Assembly: GCF_002860365.1 (NCBI RefSeq)
Contig: NZ_NMWT01000010.1
Coordinates: 1-64,000, forward strand
Direction: 5' to 3'
Length of the DNA: 64,000 bases
DNA from: Bifidobacterium parmae
GTDB lineage: Bacteria > Actinomycetota > Actinomycetes > Actinomycetales > Bifidobacteriaceae
The notes beneath the pieces are model-generated. The model was not told the origin of the DNA, made no database searches, and worked only from the letters and a program-made list of their open reading frames with translations. The translations under genes and the position numbers were made by a program. Shown in pieces: positions 1-8,229 of this stretch. Each line of letters begins with the position of its first letter. Position 1 is the stretch's first letter.

Positions 1-1
1 G

Positions 2-424
2 ACGCCGGCCGCGCCGGTCTCCTCCTACGCTCCGGCCGCTCCGGTGTCCCCGATTTCCCCGGTCTCCACGCCGGCTCCGGTCACACCGCACGTCGACACG
101 ACGCCGGCCTCCACGCCGTCCACCGGCTCGCTGGCCGCGCTGGCCCACATGGCCGAGGTCTCGCAGGAGCTTCCCGCCATCGACGTGCCGTCGTTCACGC
201 CGAAGATGCCGAGCCTCGACATCCCGTCCGTGACGACCACCTCCGAGTCGCTGCCGACGTTCACGCCGTCCGCCACGCCGGCGACGCCGTCCGCCACGGC
301 CCCCGCGACGCCCGCCCCGGCGTCGACCAACCCGTTCTCGCTGCTGTCCACCGACAACAACGATCTGGAAATCCCCGACCTGTCGTTCCCGACCTTCGGC
401 AACGACGAGAAGAAGCAGCAGTGA
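2..424 (+). CDS. C-terminal end of a Pro/Thr/Ser/Ala-rich protein (5' truncated)
   Basis: The reading frame is open from base 2 and ends at the TGA at 422-424, so only the C-terminal 140 residues are visible and the true start lies outside the window. The composition is dominated by Pro, Thr, Ser and Ala with repeated STPxP and SATPATP patterns, followed by a more acidic end finishing in NDEKKQQ. This looks like a disordered linker or tail, and no catalytic motif is visible. It overlaps the GTG start of dxr by 4 bases (GTGA), which suggests cotranscription and translational coupling. I cannot assign a function; the upstream part would be needed. Confidence 0.75.
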   Translation, partial: TPAAPVSSYAPAAPVSPISPVSTPAPVTPHVDTTPASTPSTGSLAALAHMAEVSQELPAIDVPSFTPKMPSLDIPSVTTTSESLPTFTPSATPATPSATAPATPAPASTNPFSLLSTDNNDLEIPDLSFPTFGNDEKKQQ

Positions 425-1605
425 TCCACAGCAGCACCGTCGTCATCCTGGGCTCCACCGGTTCCATCGGCACGCAGGGCCTGGACGTCATCTCCCGTCA
501 TCCCGAACGGTTCACCGTCGTCGGCCTCGCCGCCGGCGGCGCGCACATCGACCTGCTCGCGCGGCAGGCCGCCGAATTCCACGTGCCGCAGGTCGCCGTC
601 TTCGACAAGACGAAGGCCGCCGCGCTGCGCGAGGCGCTCGACCAGGCCGGCGCGAAGCACACGCAGGTGCAGGCCGGGCCGGACGCGGTCATCGCGATGG
701 CCGGCTCCGGCGCGAACGTCGTGCTCAACGGCATCACCGGCTCGATCGGCCTTGAACCGTCGATCGCCGCGCTGAAGGCCGGCTCGCAGCTCGCCCTCGC
801 CAACAAGGAGTCCGTCGTCGCCGGCGGCCACCTGCTGTTCGGCGCGCAGACGCGCGAGGAGCAGATCAACCCGGTCGACTCCGAACATTCCGCTATCTGG
901 CAGTCGCTGCGCTCCGGCACGCACGCCGAGGTGGCGCGTCTCGTCGTCACCGCGTCCGGCGGCCCGTTCCGCGGCATGACACGCGACCAGATGACCGGCA
1001 TCACGCCCGAGCAGGCATTGCACCATCCGACGTGGAACATGGGGCCGGTCGTCACCATCAACTCGTCCACGCTGATGAACAAGGGACTCGAGGTCATCGA
1101 GGCGTCCCGGCTGTTCGACATCCCGCCCGAACGCGTCGCCGTGACCGTCCACCCGCAGTCCATCGTCCATTCGATGGTCGAATTCGTCGACGGTGCGACC
1201 ATCTGCCAGGCGTCCCCGCCGGACATGCGCCTGCCGATCGCGCTCGGCCTGTCCGCGCCGGCGCGCATGCCGAACGTGGCCGCCGCGTGCGACTGGACGA
1301 AGGCCGCCTCGTGGACGTTCGAGCCGCTCGACGACGAGGCGTTCCCCGCCGTCTCGCTCGCACGCCACTGCCTCGACGCCTCCGAGAAGCACACGGCCGT
1401 GCTCAACGCCGCCAACGAGCAGGCCGTGCACGCGTTCCTCGACCATCGCCTGCCCTACCTCGGCATCGTCGACACGGTGAAGGCCGTGCTCGACTCGATG
1501 GACGCCGAGATGCGCGGCGACCCGCTGTTCCGGGACGTGGAGGAAATGGAACAGCTCGAACGCGAGGCCCGCGCCAAGGCCGACGAGCTGATAGACAGGC
1601 AGTAG
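421..1605 (+). CDS. dxr: 1-deoxy-D-xylulose 5-phosphate reductoisomerase
   Basis: A 394-residue protein matching the second enzyme of the MEP isoprenoid pathway, which converts DXP to MEP using NADPH and a divalent metal in the cytosol. Visible motifs in order are the N-terminal nucleotide-binding LGSTGSIGTQ, LANKESVV, the metal/substrate motif PVDSEHSAIWQ, and TASGGPFR. The length is normal for the family. The start is GTG at 421, inside the stop codon of the preceding gene. The next gene, ispG, acts later in the same pathway, so this is a MEP pair, but the two are separated by 150 bases holding an inverted pair of palindromic elements. Confidence 0.96.
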   Translation: MIHSSTVVILGSTGSIGTQGLDVISRHPERFTVVGLAAGGAHIDLLARQAAEFHVPQVAVFDKTKAAALREALDQAGAKHTQVQAGPDAVIAMAGSGANVVLNGITGSIGLEPSIAALKAGSQLALANKESVVAGGHLLFGAQTREEQINPVDSEHSAIWQSLRSGTHAEVARLVVTASGGPFRGMTRDQMTGITPEQALHHPTWNMGPVVTINSSTLMNKGLEVIEASRLFDIPPERVAVTVHPQSIVHSMVEFVDGATICQASPPDMRLPIALGLSAPARMPNVAAACDWTKAASWTFEPLDDEAFPAVSLARHCLDASEKHTAVLNAANEQAVHAFLDHRLPYLGIVDTVKAVLDSMDAEMRGDPLFRDVEEMEQLEREARAKADELIDRQ

Positions 1606-1614
1606 TCCTTGCAG

Positions 1615-1723
1615 GGCTCCCGCCGGCGGGAGCTGCCGGCGTTCGCCGACTGAGGGTGGTCCTATCCGTGATGCGGACCACCCTCGGTCTCGCTTGCGCG
1701 AGCCAGCTCCCGCCGGCGGGAGC
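1615..1723. repeat. Inverted pair of two-hairpin palindromic elements (BIME-like)
   Basis: The dxr-ispG gap holds two copies of a dispersed element in opposite orientation. The forward copy (about 1615-1661) has a GCTCCCGCC/GGCGGGAGC hairpin, a GGCG..CGCC hairpin and the tail GAGGGTGGTCC. The reverse copy (about 1672-1723) has GGACCACCCTC followed by the same hairpin GCTCCCGCCGGCGGGAGC. The tails GAGGGTGGTCC and GGACCACCCTC are perfect complements, so the whole block can fold into one long structure. Copies of the same element occur elsewhere in the window. Confidence 0.85.
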
Positions 1724-1755
1724 ACCGATGTACGAACTCCGGAGGAACCAGTCCA

Positions 1756-2967
1756 TTGAATACGGATAATCCCGTCAACAAGCCGTTCCGCAAAACCGGC
1801 GACCCGGTCGAGCTGACCAGCGAATCGCCGCTCCACCCGCGCCGCAAGTCCCGCCGCATCATGGTCGGCCCGGTGCCGGTCGGCGGCGGCGCGCCCATCT
1901 CCGTGCAGTCGATGACCAACACGCTCACCGCGGACGTGCCCGCCACGCTCCAGCAGATCGCCGAACTCACCGCCGCCGGCTGCGACATCGTGCGCGTCGC
2001 CGTGCCCAGCCAGGACGACGCGGACGCGTTGCCCGAGATCTGCCGCAAGTCGCCGATCCCGGTCATCGCCGACATCCACTTCCAGTCGAAGTACGTGTTC
2101 CAGGCGATCGACGCCGGCTGCGCGGCCGTGCGCGTCAACCCGGGCAACATTCGCAAGTTCGACCAGGTCGGCCCCGACATCTGCAAGGCCGCGACCGACG
2201 CGGGCATCAGTCTGCGCATCGGCGTGAACGCCGGCTCGCTCGACAAGGAGCTGTACGCCAAGTACGGCGGGCCGACCCCCGAGGCCCTCGTCGCCTCCGC
2301 GCTCAAGGAGGCCCACATGTTCGAGGACGTCGGCTTCCACGACTTCAAGATCTCCGTCAAGCACCACGACGTGATCACGATGGTCCAGACCTACCGCCTG
2401 CTCGCCTCGAAGGGCGACTGGCCGCTGCACCTCGGCGTCACCGAGGCCGGCCCGCAATGGCAGGGCACCATCAAGTCGTGCCTCGCGTTCGGCGCCCTGC
2501 TCGCCGAAGGCATCGGCGACACGATCCGCGTGTCCCTCTCCGCCCCGCCCGTCGAGGAGGTGAAGGTCGGCTGCAAGCTGCTCGAATACATGGGCCTGCG
2601 CCCGCGCAAGTTCGACATCATCTCCTGCCCGAGCTGCGGCCGCGCCCAGGTGGACGTCATCCAGCTCGCCTCCGCCGTGACCGACGGCCTCAAGAACGTG
2701 ACCGCGCCGATCCGCGTGGCCGTCATGGGCTGCATCGTCAACGGTCCGGGCGAGGCGCGCGAGGCCGACCTCGGCGTCGCCTCCGGCAACGGCAAGGGCC
2801 AGATCTTCATCAAGGGCAAGGTCATCAAGACCGTGCCCGAGGACCAGATCGTCGAGACCCTGCTCGAGATCGCCAACGACATGGCCGCGAAGATGGAGGC
2901 CGCGGGCCAGGTGCCCGACGGCTCCACCGGCCCCGTCGTCGTCCCCATCCAGCATCCCGGCCACTGA
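1756..2967 (+). CDS. ispG: 4-hydroxy-3-methylbut-2-enyl diphosphate synthase (flavodoxin/ferredoxin-dependent)
   Basis: A 403-residue iron-sulfur enzyme of the MEP pathway that converts MEcPP to HMBPP. The start is TTG at 1756 with a clear GGAGG at 1741-1745, ten bases upstream. Visible family features are [15 protein letters not shown] near the N terminus, the barrel segment AVRVNPGNI, and the C-terminal cluster ligands SCPSCGR and [11 protein letters not shown]. This is the compact form, without the large insert domain of plant and chlamydial enzymes. It follows dxr on the same strand. The protein is full length with no broken motif. Confidence 0.96.
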   Translation: MNTDNPVNKPFRKTGDPVELTSESPLHPRRKSRRIMVGPVPVGGGAPISVQSMTNTLTADVPATLQQIAELTAAGCDIVRVAVPSQDDADALPEICRKSPIPVIADIHFQSKYVFQAIDAGCAAVRVNPGNIRKFDQVGPDICKAATDAGISLRIGVNAGSLDKELYAKYGGPTPEALVASALKEAHMFEDVGFHDFKISVKHHDVITMVQTYRLLASKGDWPLHLGVTEAGPQWQGTIKSCLAFGALLAEGIGDTIRVSLSAPPVEEVKVGCKLLEYMGLRPRKFDIISCPSCGRAQVDVIQLASAVTDGLKNVTAPIRVAVMGCIVNGPGEAREADLGVASGNGKGQIFIKGKVIKTVPEDQIVETLLEIANDMAAKMEAAGQVPDGSTGPVVVPIQHPGH

Positions 2968-2986
2968 ACCGGACCGGGGGAGCGGC

Positions 2987-4792
2987 GTGACGCGCGAACG
3001 GCGGGCATCGGAAGGCGACGCGACACGGGACATGCCGTGGTCGCGCTGGCGCAGGCTGTCCGTCAGCCTGCCGATCTTCATCATCCTGATCGGACTGCTC
3101 GTCTCCGTATCGAACCTCACCACCGTGCCGTGGGACAACGAACCCACCGGACGCACCGTCGCCACGCTCGACGACGACACGTCCGTCACGTTCGACGGCG
3201 CGTCGGACGCGAGCGCCTCCGGCGCCGCGACGACCGCCGCCGAAGGCGCGTACGACGTGAAGGAGACCGCGGTCTCCATCACCGTGCGCCGCGACGGCAC
3301 GCAGGTCGGCGGCGCACGCCGGGTGAAGGTCGACGCCGCCGCGGACACCACGTGGCGCGTGCACGGCGACGGCGCCGACGAGACGCAGGACGTGACCGTG
3401 CTCATCCGCGAACCCGCCGGCGCGGGCGGCTCGCGCCCCGGCGTCGTGTTCATGCACGGTGCCGGCTTCGGCACCGCCTACAACTCGTTCGGCGACATGG
3501 CCACGTCGCTCGCCTCGGCCGGCTTCGTCACCGCCGTCATCGACAAGCCCGTCTGGTCCACCACCGACATCACACGCGACTACCGGGCCTCCGCGCGCGT
3601 CTACGACGCCGCGATCGGCCTGCTGCGCGCCCGCGGCGACGTGGACGCGGCCAAGGTCGGCATCTACGCGACCAGCGAATCCACGTGGATCTCGCAATAC
3701 CTGCTCGCCGACGACCCGGACGTCGCGTTCCAGATCCTCCTGTCGCCGATGGTGTTCACGCCGCGCCGCTCGCTCGGCTTCTTCGTCTCCCAGGACTTCG
3801 CGCTCGTCGGCGCGAACGACGGCTACCAGTCGATCGTGCGCCGCGTGTTCAACGCCGACACCGCGCTGTTCGGCCTTCGCAACTTCGACCTCGACCTGCC
3901 CGAATCGACCGCGTACGCCATACCGACGCTCATCGCCTACGGGTCGAAGGACGTGATGACCGCGCAGGTCGACGGCGTCACGCACATGCTCGCCCTCGCG
4001 CACAAGGCCGGCAACAAGGACGTGACCGTGCGCAGCTACCCGGTCGCCAACCACGTGCTGCGGCTCGGCGACGAATCCGAGACCGGCACCAAATTCGCCG
4101 ACGCCTACGTGGACGACGTGATCGCCTGGGCGTCCGGCACGGCCGCGGGACTGACCCAGACGTCGGAACGCGTCGCCGGCGACACGATCTACCAGTCGAT
4201 CGCCGTGCCCGACGACCTCACGCCCCGGCGCTCGCTCACCATCTACGGCACCGTGCTGCACGCGGGCATGCTCGTACTGCTGCTGGCCACGCTCGTCGCC
4301 TGGCTCGTCGCGCTGGGCCGGCGCATCGCGTTCCGGCTGCGGCGGCGCAACCGGGGCGTGCGCTACCCGGGGCTCGGATTCCGGCACGGATTCGGCAACG
4401 CGCTCGTCACGCTCACCGTCACCACGATGGCGACGCTCCTCCTGTTCGCCGCCGGTCTCGGCCAGGTGGTCATGGCCGTGGTCAAACTCGCCTGGGGCGC
4501 CGCGCCCGCCGAGGAGCCGGGCATGATCTGGTGGAGCTGGCCCGTCATCGAGATCGTGTGCACGCTCGTCGTCTGGGCATGGTCGCGCGTGTTCGCCCGG
4601 CTCATCGAAGTCGCCTCCCGGCGCGGCGTGCTGCATTGGCCGCCCCGGCGCGACGCCATCCACGGCATCGTGACCGGACGCGAACCGGTGCTCGCCGACA
4701 CGCGCTTCGGACGCGTCCTGTTCTGGCTCACCGCCGCCGCCATGCTCCACGTCCTCTTCTTCTTCGCCTTCTGGGGCCTCTTCGTCTACTGA
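2987..4792 (+). CDS. Membrane-anchored alpha/beta-hydrolase with C-terminal transmembrane bundle
   Basis: A 601-residue protein starting at GTG 2987 behind a GGGGGAG; an ATG at 3032 is the alternative. One hydrophobic segment near residues 25-45 is followed by a predicted extracytoplasmic domain with an alpha/beta-hydrolase look: VVFMHGAGFG (oxyanion-type HG motif), then IYATSESTW, where a Ser could be the nucleophile although the G-x-S-x-G elbow is degenerate. NHVLRLGD near residue 355 could supply the His. Four hydrophobic segments follow in the last 180 residues. Dienelactone-hydrolase-like proteins are the nearest family I recognise. The substrate is unknown. It lies 19 bases after ispG and is probably cotranscribed with it. 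Confidence 0.7.
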   Translation: MTRERRASEGDATRDMPWSRWRRLSVSLPIFIILIGLLVSVSNLTTVPWDNEPTGRTVATLDDDTSVTFDGASDASASGAATTAAEGAYDVKETAVSITVRRDGTQVGGARRVKVDAAADTTWRVHGDGADETQDVTVLIREPAGAGGSRPGVVFMHGAGFGTAYNSFGDMATSLASAGFVTAVIDKPVWSTTDITRDYRASARVYDAAIGLLRARGDVDAAKVGIYATSESTWISQYLLADDPDVAFQILLSPMVFTPRRSLGFFVSQDFALVGANDGYQSIVRRVFNADTALFGLRNFDLDLPESTAYAIPTLIAYGSKDVMTAQVDGVTHMLALAHKAGNKDVTVRSYPVANHVLRLGDESETGTKFADAYVDDVIAWASGTAAGLTQTSERVAGDTIYQSIAVPDDLTPRRSLTIYGTVLHAGMLVLLLATLVAWLVALGRRIAFRLRRRNRGVRYPGLGFRHGFGNALVTLTVTTMATLLLFAAGLGQVVMAVVKLAWGAAPAEEPGMIWWSWPVIEIVCTLVVWAWSRVFARLIEVASRRGVLHWPPRRDAIHGIVTGREPVLADTRFGRVLFWLTAAAMLHVLFFFAFWGLFVY

Positions 4793-4814
4793 CTGTTTTC
4801 TCTGTTTTTCTCTG

Positions 4815-4859
4815 CTCCCCCTTGAGGGGGAGCTGTCGGCGAAGCCGACTGAGGGGGTG
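4815..4859 (+). repeat. Two-hairpin palindromic element, single forward copy
   Basis: Between the hydrolase and recO, the sequence shows CTCCCCCTTGAGGGGGAG (first hairpin), GTCGGCGAAGCCGAC (second hairpin) and the tail TGAGGGGGT. This is the clearest single copy of the dispersed element and matches the copy at 33949-33993 nearly base for base. It could also serve as a transcription barrier after the hydrolase. Confidence 0.85.
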
Positions 4860-4897
4860 TCCCGTGCCGGCCACACGTTGCCGGCCACACATTGCGC

Positions 4898-4903
4898 CAT
4901 AAT
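4898..4903 (+). promoter_or_regulatory. Probable -10 box of a leaderless recO promoter
   Basis: CATAAT ends 8 bases before the recO ATG at 4912, leaving no room for a ribosome-binding site. The same spacing is seen before several other genes in the window. Confidence 0.5.
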
Positions 4904-4911
4904 GGGGAACC

Positions 4912-5766
4912 ATGCCGCTGTATCGAGACGAAGGGGTGGTGCTGCGCACCGCGAAACTCGGCGAGGCCGACCGGATCATCACCCTGCTCACCCGCGGGCA
5001 CGGGAAGATCCGCGCCGTCGCCAAAGGCGTGCGCCGCGTCAAATCACGCTTCGGCGCCCGCCTCGAACCGTTCATGCGCGCCGACCTGCTCATCGCCCAA
5101 GGTCGCTCGCTCGACGTCGTCTCCCAAGCCGAATCCGTCGCCGCCTACGCCGAACCGATTTGCGCCGACTACGACGCGTACACGGCCGCCAACGTGATCG
5201 TCGAGACCGCCGACAAGATCGTCGGCGCTGAGGAGGAGCGCGTCGCCGGCCAATACCGGCTGCTCATCGGCGCTCTGAACGCGCTCGCCAAGCACGCGCA
5301 CGCCTGCGACCAGATCAGCGCCTCCTACGTGATGCGCGCGCTCGCGCTCGCCGGCTGGTCGCCGCGCCTGCACGCGTGCGTCGTCTGCGGCCAGCGACGT
5401 TTCACGGAGTGTTCCACGGGTGGGGGCGTGGGGGATTCCGGTGATGTCGGGAATAGGGTCTCCGTTGCGGAAACCCAGTCGCCGCAACGTTTCACGGATG
5501 GTTTCACGGGCGATTTCACGGGCGGTTCGCAGTCGGGCGGCCTGTATCTGTCCGTCCCCGCCGGCGGCCTCATGTGCGCGAAGGACCATACGCCCGAGGC
5601 GAAACGCATCACGCCGCTCGCGCTCGCCCAGCTCGAGGCGCTGGCCGACGGCGACTGGGCGGAGCTCGACGGCCGCGAGCTCGCCCCCGAGACCGCGCGC
5701 CTCGTGGAGGATTGGGCCGAGTACTATCTGGAACGCCCGCTACGTTCCATGCGGCTGCTAGATTGA
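4912..5766 (+). CDS. recO: DNA repair protein RecO
   Basis: A 284-residue RecO: N-terminal OB-fold segment beginning LYRDEGVVLRTAKLGEADRI, a helical middle, and a zinc-binding region with CVVCG. RecO loads RecA by displacing SSB in the RecFOR pathway. The zinc region is interrupted: between CVVCG (about residue 157) and GGLMCAKDH there are about 55 residues rich in Thr, Gly and Ser, encoded by short TTTCACGG-type repeats at 5398-5525, where relatives have a short linker. A possible fourth ligand is the His of CAKDH. The frame stays open, so the gene is probably functional. It lies 5 bases before uppS, forming a two-gene operon. Confidence 0.92.
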   Translation: MPLYRDEGVVLRTAKLGEADRIITLLTRGHGKIRAVAKGVRRVKSRFGARLEPFMRADLLIAQGRSLDVVSQAESVAAYAEPICADYDAYTAANVIVETADKIVGAEEERVAGQYRLLIGALNALAKHAHACDQISASYVMRALALAGWSPRLHACVVCGQRRFTECSTGGGVGDSGDVGNRVSVAETQSPQRFTDGFTGDFTGGSQSGGLYLSVPAGGLMCAKDHTPEAKRITPLALAQLEALADGDWAELDGRELAPETARLVEDWAEYYLERPLRSMRLLD

Positions 5767-5771
5767 CAACC

Positions 5772-6563
5772 ATGGCTTTCGAAAACGTGGACTACACGTC
5801 GCTGAACATTCCGGCGGCCCCCTTCTCCGACCCCTCCCGCATCCCCGACTTCCCCAAGGGCAAGGTGCCCCGCCACGTGGGCGTCATCATGGACGGCAAC
5901 GGGCGCTGGGCCAAGGAGCGCGGCATGATCCGCACCAACGGCCACCAGGCCGCCGAACCGGTCGTGTTCGACACGATCGCCGGCGCGATCGAGGCCGGCG
6001 TGCGCTACCTGTCGCTGTACACGTTCTCCACCGAGAACTGGAAGCGCAGCCCGCAGGAGGTGCGCTTCCTCATGGGCTTCTCGCGCGAGATCATCCACCG
6101 CCGCGTCGCGCAGATGGACGAGTGGGGCGTGCGCGTGCGCTGGTCCGGCCGCCGCCCGAAGCTGTGGAAGTCCGTCATCGACGAGCTCGAGGTCGCGCAG
6201 GAGCGCACCAAGAACAACAAGGTCATCGACGTGGTCTTCTGCATCAACTACGGCGGTCGCGCCGAGATCGCCGACGCCTGCGCCGCCATCGCGAAGGACG
6301 TGCGCGACGGAAAGATCAGCGGCGACCGCGTCACCGAGAAGATGATCGCCGACCACCTCTACCTGCCCGACGTGCCCGACTGCGATCTGGTGATCCGCAC
6401 GTCCGGCGAGCAGCGCACCTCGAACTTCCTGCCCTGGCAGGCCGCCTACGCCGAGCTCGACTTCGTGCCCGAACTGTTCCCCGACTGCGGCCGCGAGGTC
6501 CTGTGGCGCTCCATCGACCACTACATCCACCGCGACAGGCGGTTCGGCGGCGTGAAGAAGTGA
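5772..6563 (+). CDS. uppS: Isoprenyl transferase (undecaprenyl diphosphate synthase)
   Basis: A 263-residue cis-prenyltransferase that adds isopentenyl diphosphate units to make the C55 lipid carrier for peptidoglycan and other envelope polymers. The catalytic Asp motif HVGVIMDGNGRWAKERG is near residue 35, followed by LSLYTFSTENWKR and the C-terminal DLVIRTSGEQRTSNFLPWQ with YAELDF, all typical of the family. The start chosen is ATG 5772, five bases after the recO stop; the frame extends upstream into recO, but the protein fits the family from here. It complements the MEP genes dxr, ispG and dxs elsewhere in the window. Confidence 0.95.
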   Translation: MAFENVDYTSLNIPAAPFSDPSRIPDFPKGKVPRHVGVIMDGNGRWAKERGMIRTNGHQAAEPVVFDTIAGAIEAGVRYLSLYTFSTENWKRSPQEVRFLMGFSREIIHRRVAQMDEWGVRVRWSGRRPKLWKSVIDELEVAQERTKNNKVIDVVFCINYGGRAEIADACAAIAKDVRDGKISGDRVTEKMIADHLYLPDVPDCDLVIRTSGEQRTSNFLPWQAAYAELDFVPELFPDCGREVLWRSIDHYIHRDRRFGGVKK

Positions 6564-6582
6564 GATGGATGCACTTCGAATG

Positions 6583-6710
6583 CGTTTCTTAGGTACATCG
6601 CGCGCTTCCTAGGTGGGTGTCCGTGGACGATGGGGGTCGGAATCGGTTGATTCCGACCCCCATTGCCGTGAGGGAGGTACCTAGGAAACGTCAGATGTAC
6701 CTAAGAAACG
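6583..6710. repeat. Long-armed inverted repeat enclosing a hairpin between uppS and the nucleoside hydrolase
   Basis: Arms 6583-6614 and 6679-6710 match as inverted repeats: 17 identical bases (CGTTTCTTAGGTACATC), a 6-base mismatch, then 9 identical bases (TTCCTAGGT). Each arm itself holds two related TTCYTAGGT units. In the centre (6630-6663) lies a perfect 15-bp hairpin (ATGGGGGTCGGAATC) that could terminate both convergent genes. The right arm overlaps the last codons and stop of the minus-strand gene. Confidence 0.85.
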
Positions 6711-8055
6711 GCCGGTCGGCGCATACCATGGCGAGACGGTCGGTGAACCCGCCGACGAACCGGCTCGCGTCCACGCCGAGGGCGACGTGGACGCGCGGGG
6801 CGTCCGGCGTGACGAGCCCCACGGGGTCGCCGGTGGTGCGGCCGCGCACGCCGGTGAAGTCGCCGGTCGCCGTCTCGGCGCGCAGGGCGACGTCGAACGT
6901 GGAGACCAGCGTCGGGTCGAGCGCCGTCGCCGCGGCCAGCGGGTCGTGCAGCGGCATGCCGCCCGCGAAGATCGCGGGGTCGGCCTTGAGATTCGCCGCG
7001 ATGGAGAAGCCGGCGATCCGCGCGAGGAAGCGGCCGCGCTCGGTGCCGGTGGCGCGCCACCGTTCGGCGGCCGATCGCGGCAGCAGGCACTGGTGGGTCA
7101 CGTCGAGTCCGACCATCGTGACGTCCGCGCCGGAACGGAACACGCGGTCCGCGGCCTCCGGGTCCTGGATGATGTTCGTCTCGGCGACCGCGTCCCAGCA
7201 GTTGCCCGGCTGGGTGAGCGTGCCGCCCATCATCACGAGGCGGAGCTTGCCGGCGATGTCCGGCGCGCGCCGGATCGCCGCGTCCACGTCGGTGAGCGGT
7301 CCGGTGGCGAGCACCGTCACCCCGCGCCCGTACTGACGCACCACGTCGATGAGGAAGTCGATGCCAGCCTGTTCCCGGCCCCCGCTGCCGTGGCCCGCCG
7401 GCGGCAGTTCCGCCGGAGGAAGTGGGCCGCCTGTATCTTGGCCCCCGCTGGATGGGGCAGTCCGGTGGAGTGTCCCATAGCAGTGCGCATCGCGCACGTC
7501 GCACACAGCATCGGGGGCTGTCGGCGGCAGCTCTTCCGGGGGGAACGGGCCGCCTTTATCTTGGCCCCCGCTGGCGGGGGCTGTCGGCGAAGCCGACTGG
7601 GGGTGGTCACGGACGGCATCCCATCCCTCCGACGGATTCGCATGCGGATCATCGACCCGGTATCCGCCGACCGACACGATCGCGCTCTCCGGCACGGGCC
7701 GATCGCTCCGGTCGGCCATCGTCGCCCCGGCGCCGCCATCGACATACCCGCCCAGCCCGTCCGGCCCGTGGAACTGCGCGCAGCCCGCGTCCGGGATGAA
7801 CACGTCGGCCCACGAGGGGCGCGTGGACGAGCGGAACACGGGGATGTCCGGCCTGCCGAACAGGTCGAGCACGAGTCGCGTGTTCCGTTCGGCCGTGGCC
7901 GCGTCCACGTTCCCGTAGCCGGCGAGCACGCCGACGAGCTCGCATTCGTCCGGCGAGGCGAGCAGGTACGCGAGCGCCATCGCGTCGTCGACGCCTGTGT
8001 CGACGCATGCGACGATACGCGTATGCATCCTGCCCGCCGTGTGACCGATGCCCAT
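6691..8055 (-). CDS. Nucleoside hydrolase (IunH family) with in-frame repeat-derived insertion
   Basis: A 454-residue nucleoside hydrolase that should cleave ribonucleosides to base and ribose. The start is ATG 8055, preceded by GGGAGG at good spacing; ATG 8028 is an alternative. The Asp cluster DTGVDD is near the N terminus, with ATGPLTDVDAAI, VMMGGTLTQPGN and NIIQDPEAADRVF later, so the active-site elements look intact. Residues about 150-226 are foreign to the family: Pro/Gly/Ser-rich, with two copies of an SGGQDxGGPxPPxELPP motif, encoded by palindromic-element DNA at 7400-7608. The C-terminal residues are encoded by an inverted-repeat arm. It is the last gene of a minus-strand block after a THI5-like binding protein. 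Substrate specificity is not visible. Confidence 0.88.
   Translation of the reverse strand: MGIGHTAGRMHTRIVACVDTGVDDAMALAYLLASPDECELVGVLAGYGNVDAATAERNTRLVLDLFGRPDIPVFRSSTRPSWADVFIPDAGCAQFHGPDGLGGYVDGGAGATMADRSDRPVPESAIVSVGGYRVDDPHANPSEGWDAVRDHPQSASPTAPASGGQDKGGPFPPEELPPTAPDAVCDVRDAHCYGTLHRTAPSSGGQDTGGPLPPAELPPAGHGSGGREQAGIDFLIDVVRQYGRGVTVLATGPLTDVDAAIRRAPDIAGKLRLVMMGGTLTQPGNCWDAVAETNIIQDPEAADRVFRSGADVTMVGLDVTHQCLLPRSAAERWRATGTERGRFLARIAGFSIAANLKADPAIFAGGMPLHDPLAAATALDPTLVSTFDVALRAETATGDFTGVRGRTTGDPVGLVTPDAPRVHVALGVDASRFVGGFTDRLAMVCADRPFLRYI
7400..7608 (+). repeat. Palindromic-element array inside a coding region
   Basis: Two direct copies of about 65 bases (7400-7465 and 7523-7585) share GGCGGCAG, GGGCCGCCT, TATCTTGGCCCCCGCTGG and a CTGTCGG or CAGTCCGG end. 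The second runs into a full element (CCCCCGCTGGCGGGGG, GTCGGCGAAGCCGAC, TGGGGGTGGTC, ending at 7608). No stop codon arises on the minus strand in the hydrolase frame. Confidence 0.85.
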
Positions 8056-8102
8056 ATGATCGCCTCCCATGATGACCGTGCCGCCCAGTCTACCGAACGA
8101 AA

Positions 8103-8227
8103 AGCCCCCTCTGACGAGGGGGCTGTCGGCGGAGCCGACTGGGGGAGAGAACGCCGCGTGTAGCCGTGGGCGACTACCCCTCAGTCCCGCTTCGCTGGCC
8201 GGCTCCCCTGACAAGGGGAGCCGGCCA
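8103..8227. repeat. Inverted pair of palindromic elements between hydrolase and binding-protein genes
   Basis: The forward copy at 8103-8146 has AGCCCCCTC/GAGGGGGCT, then GTCGGCGGAGCCGAC, then TGGGGGA. The reverse copy at about 8176-8227 has ACCCCTCAGTC, then CCGCTTCGCTGG, then GGCTCCCCTGACAAGGGGAGCC. Together they fill the 174-base gap, repeating the arrangement seen after dxr. Confidence 0.85.
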
Positions 8228-8229
8228 GG

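Noticed and set aside
25-3474. Long minus-strand frame across dxr, ispG and the hydrolase
   Set aside because: Antisense shadow of three well-supported genes, with Arg/His/Asp-biased composition and no recognisable domain.
3037-4902. Arg-rich 621-codon frame on the plus strand overlapping the hydrolase
   Set aside because: Out-of-frame shadow of the hydrolase gene with extreme Arg content.
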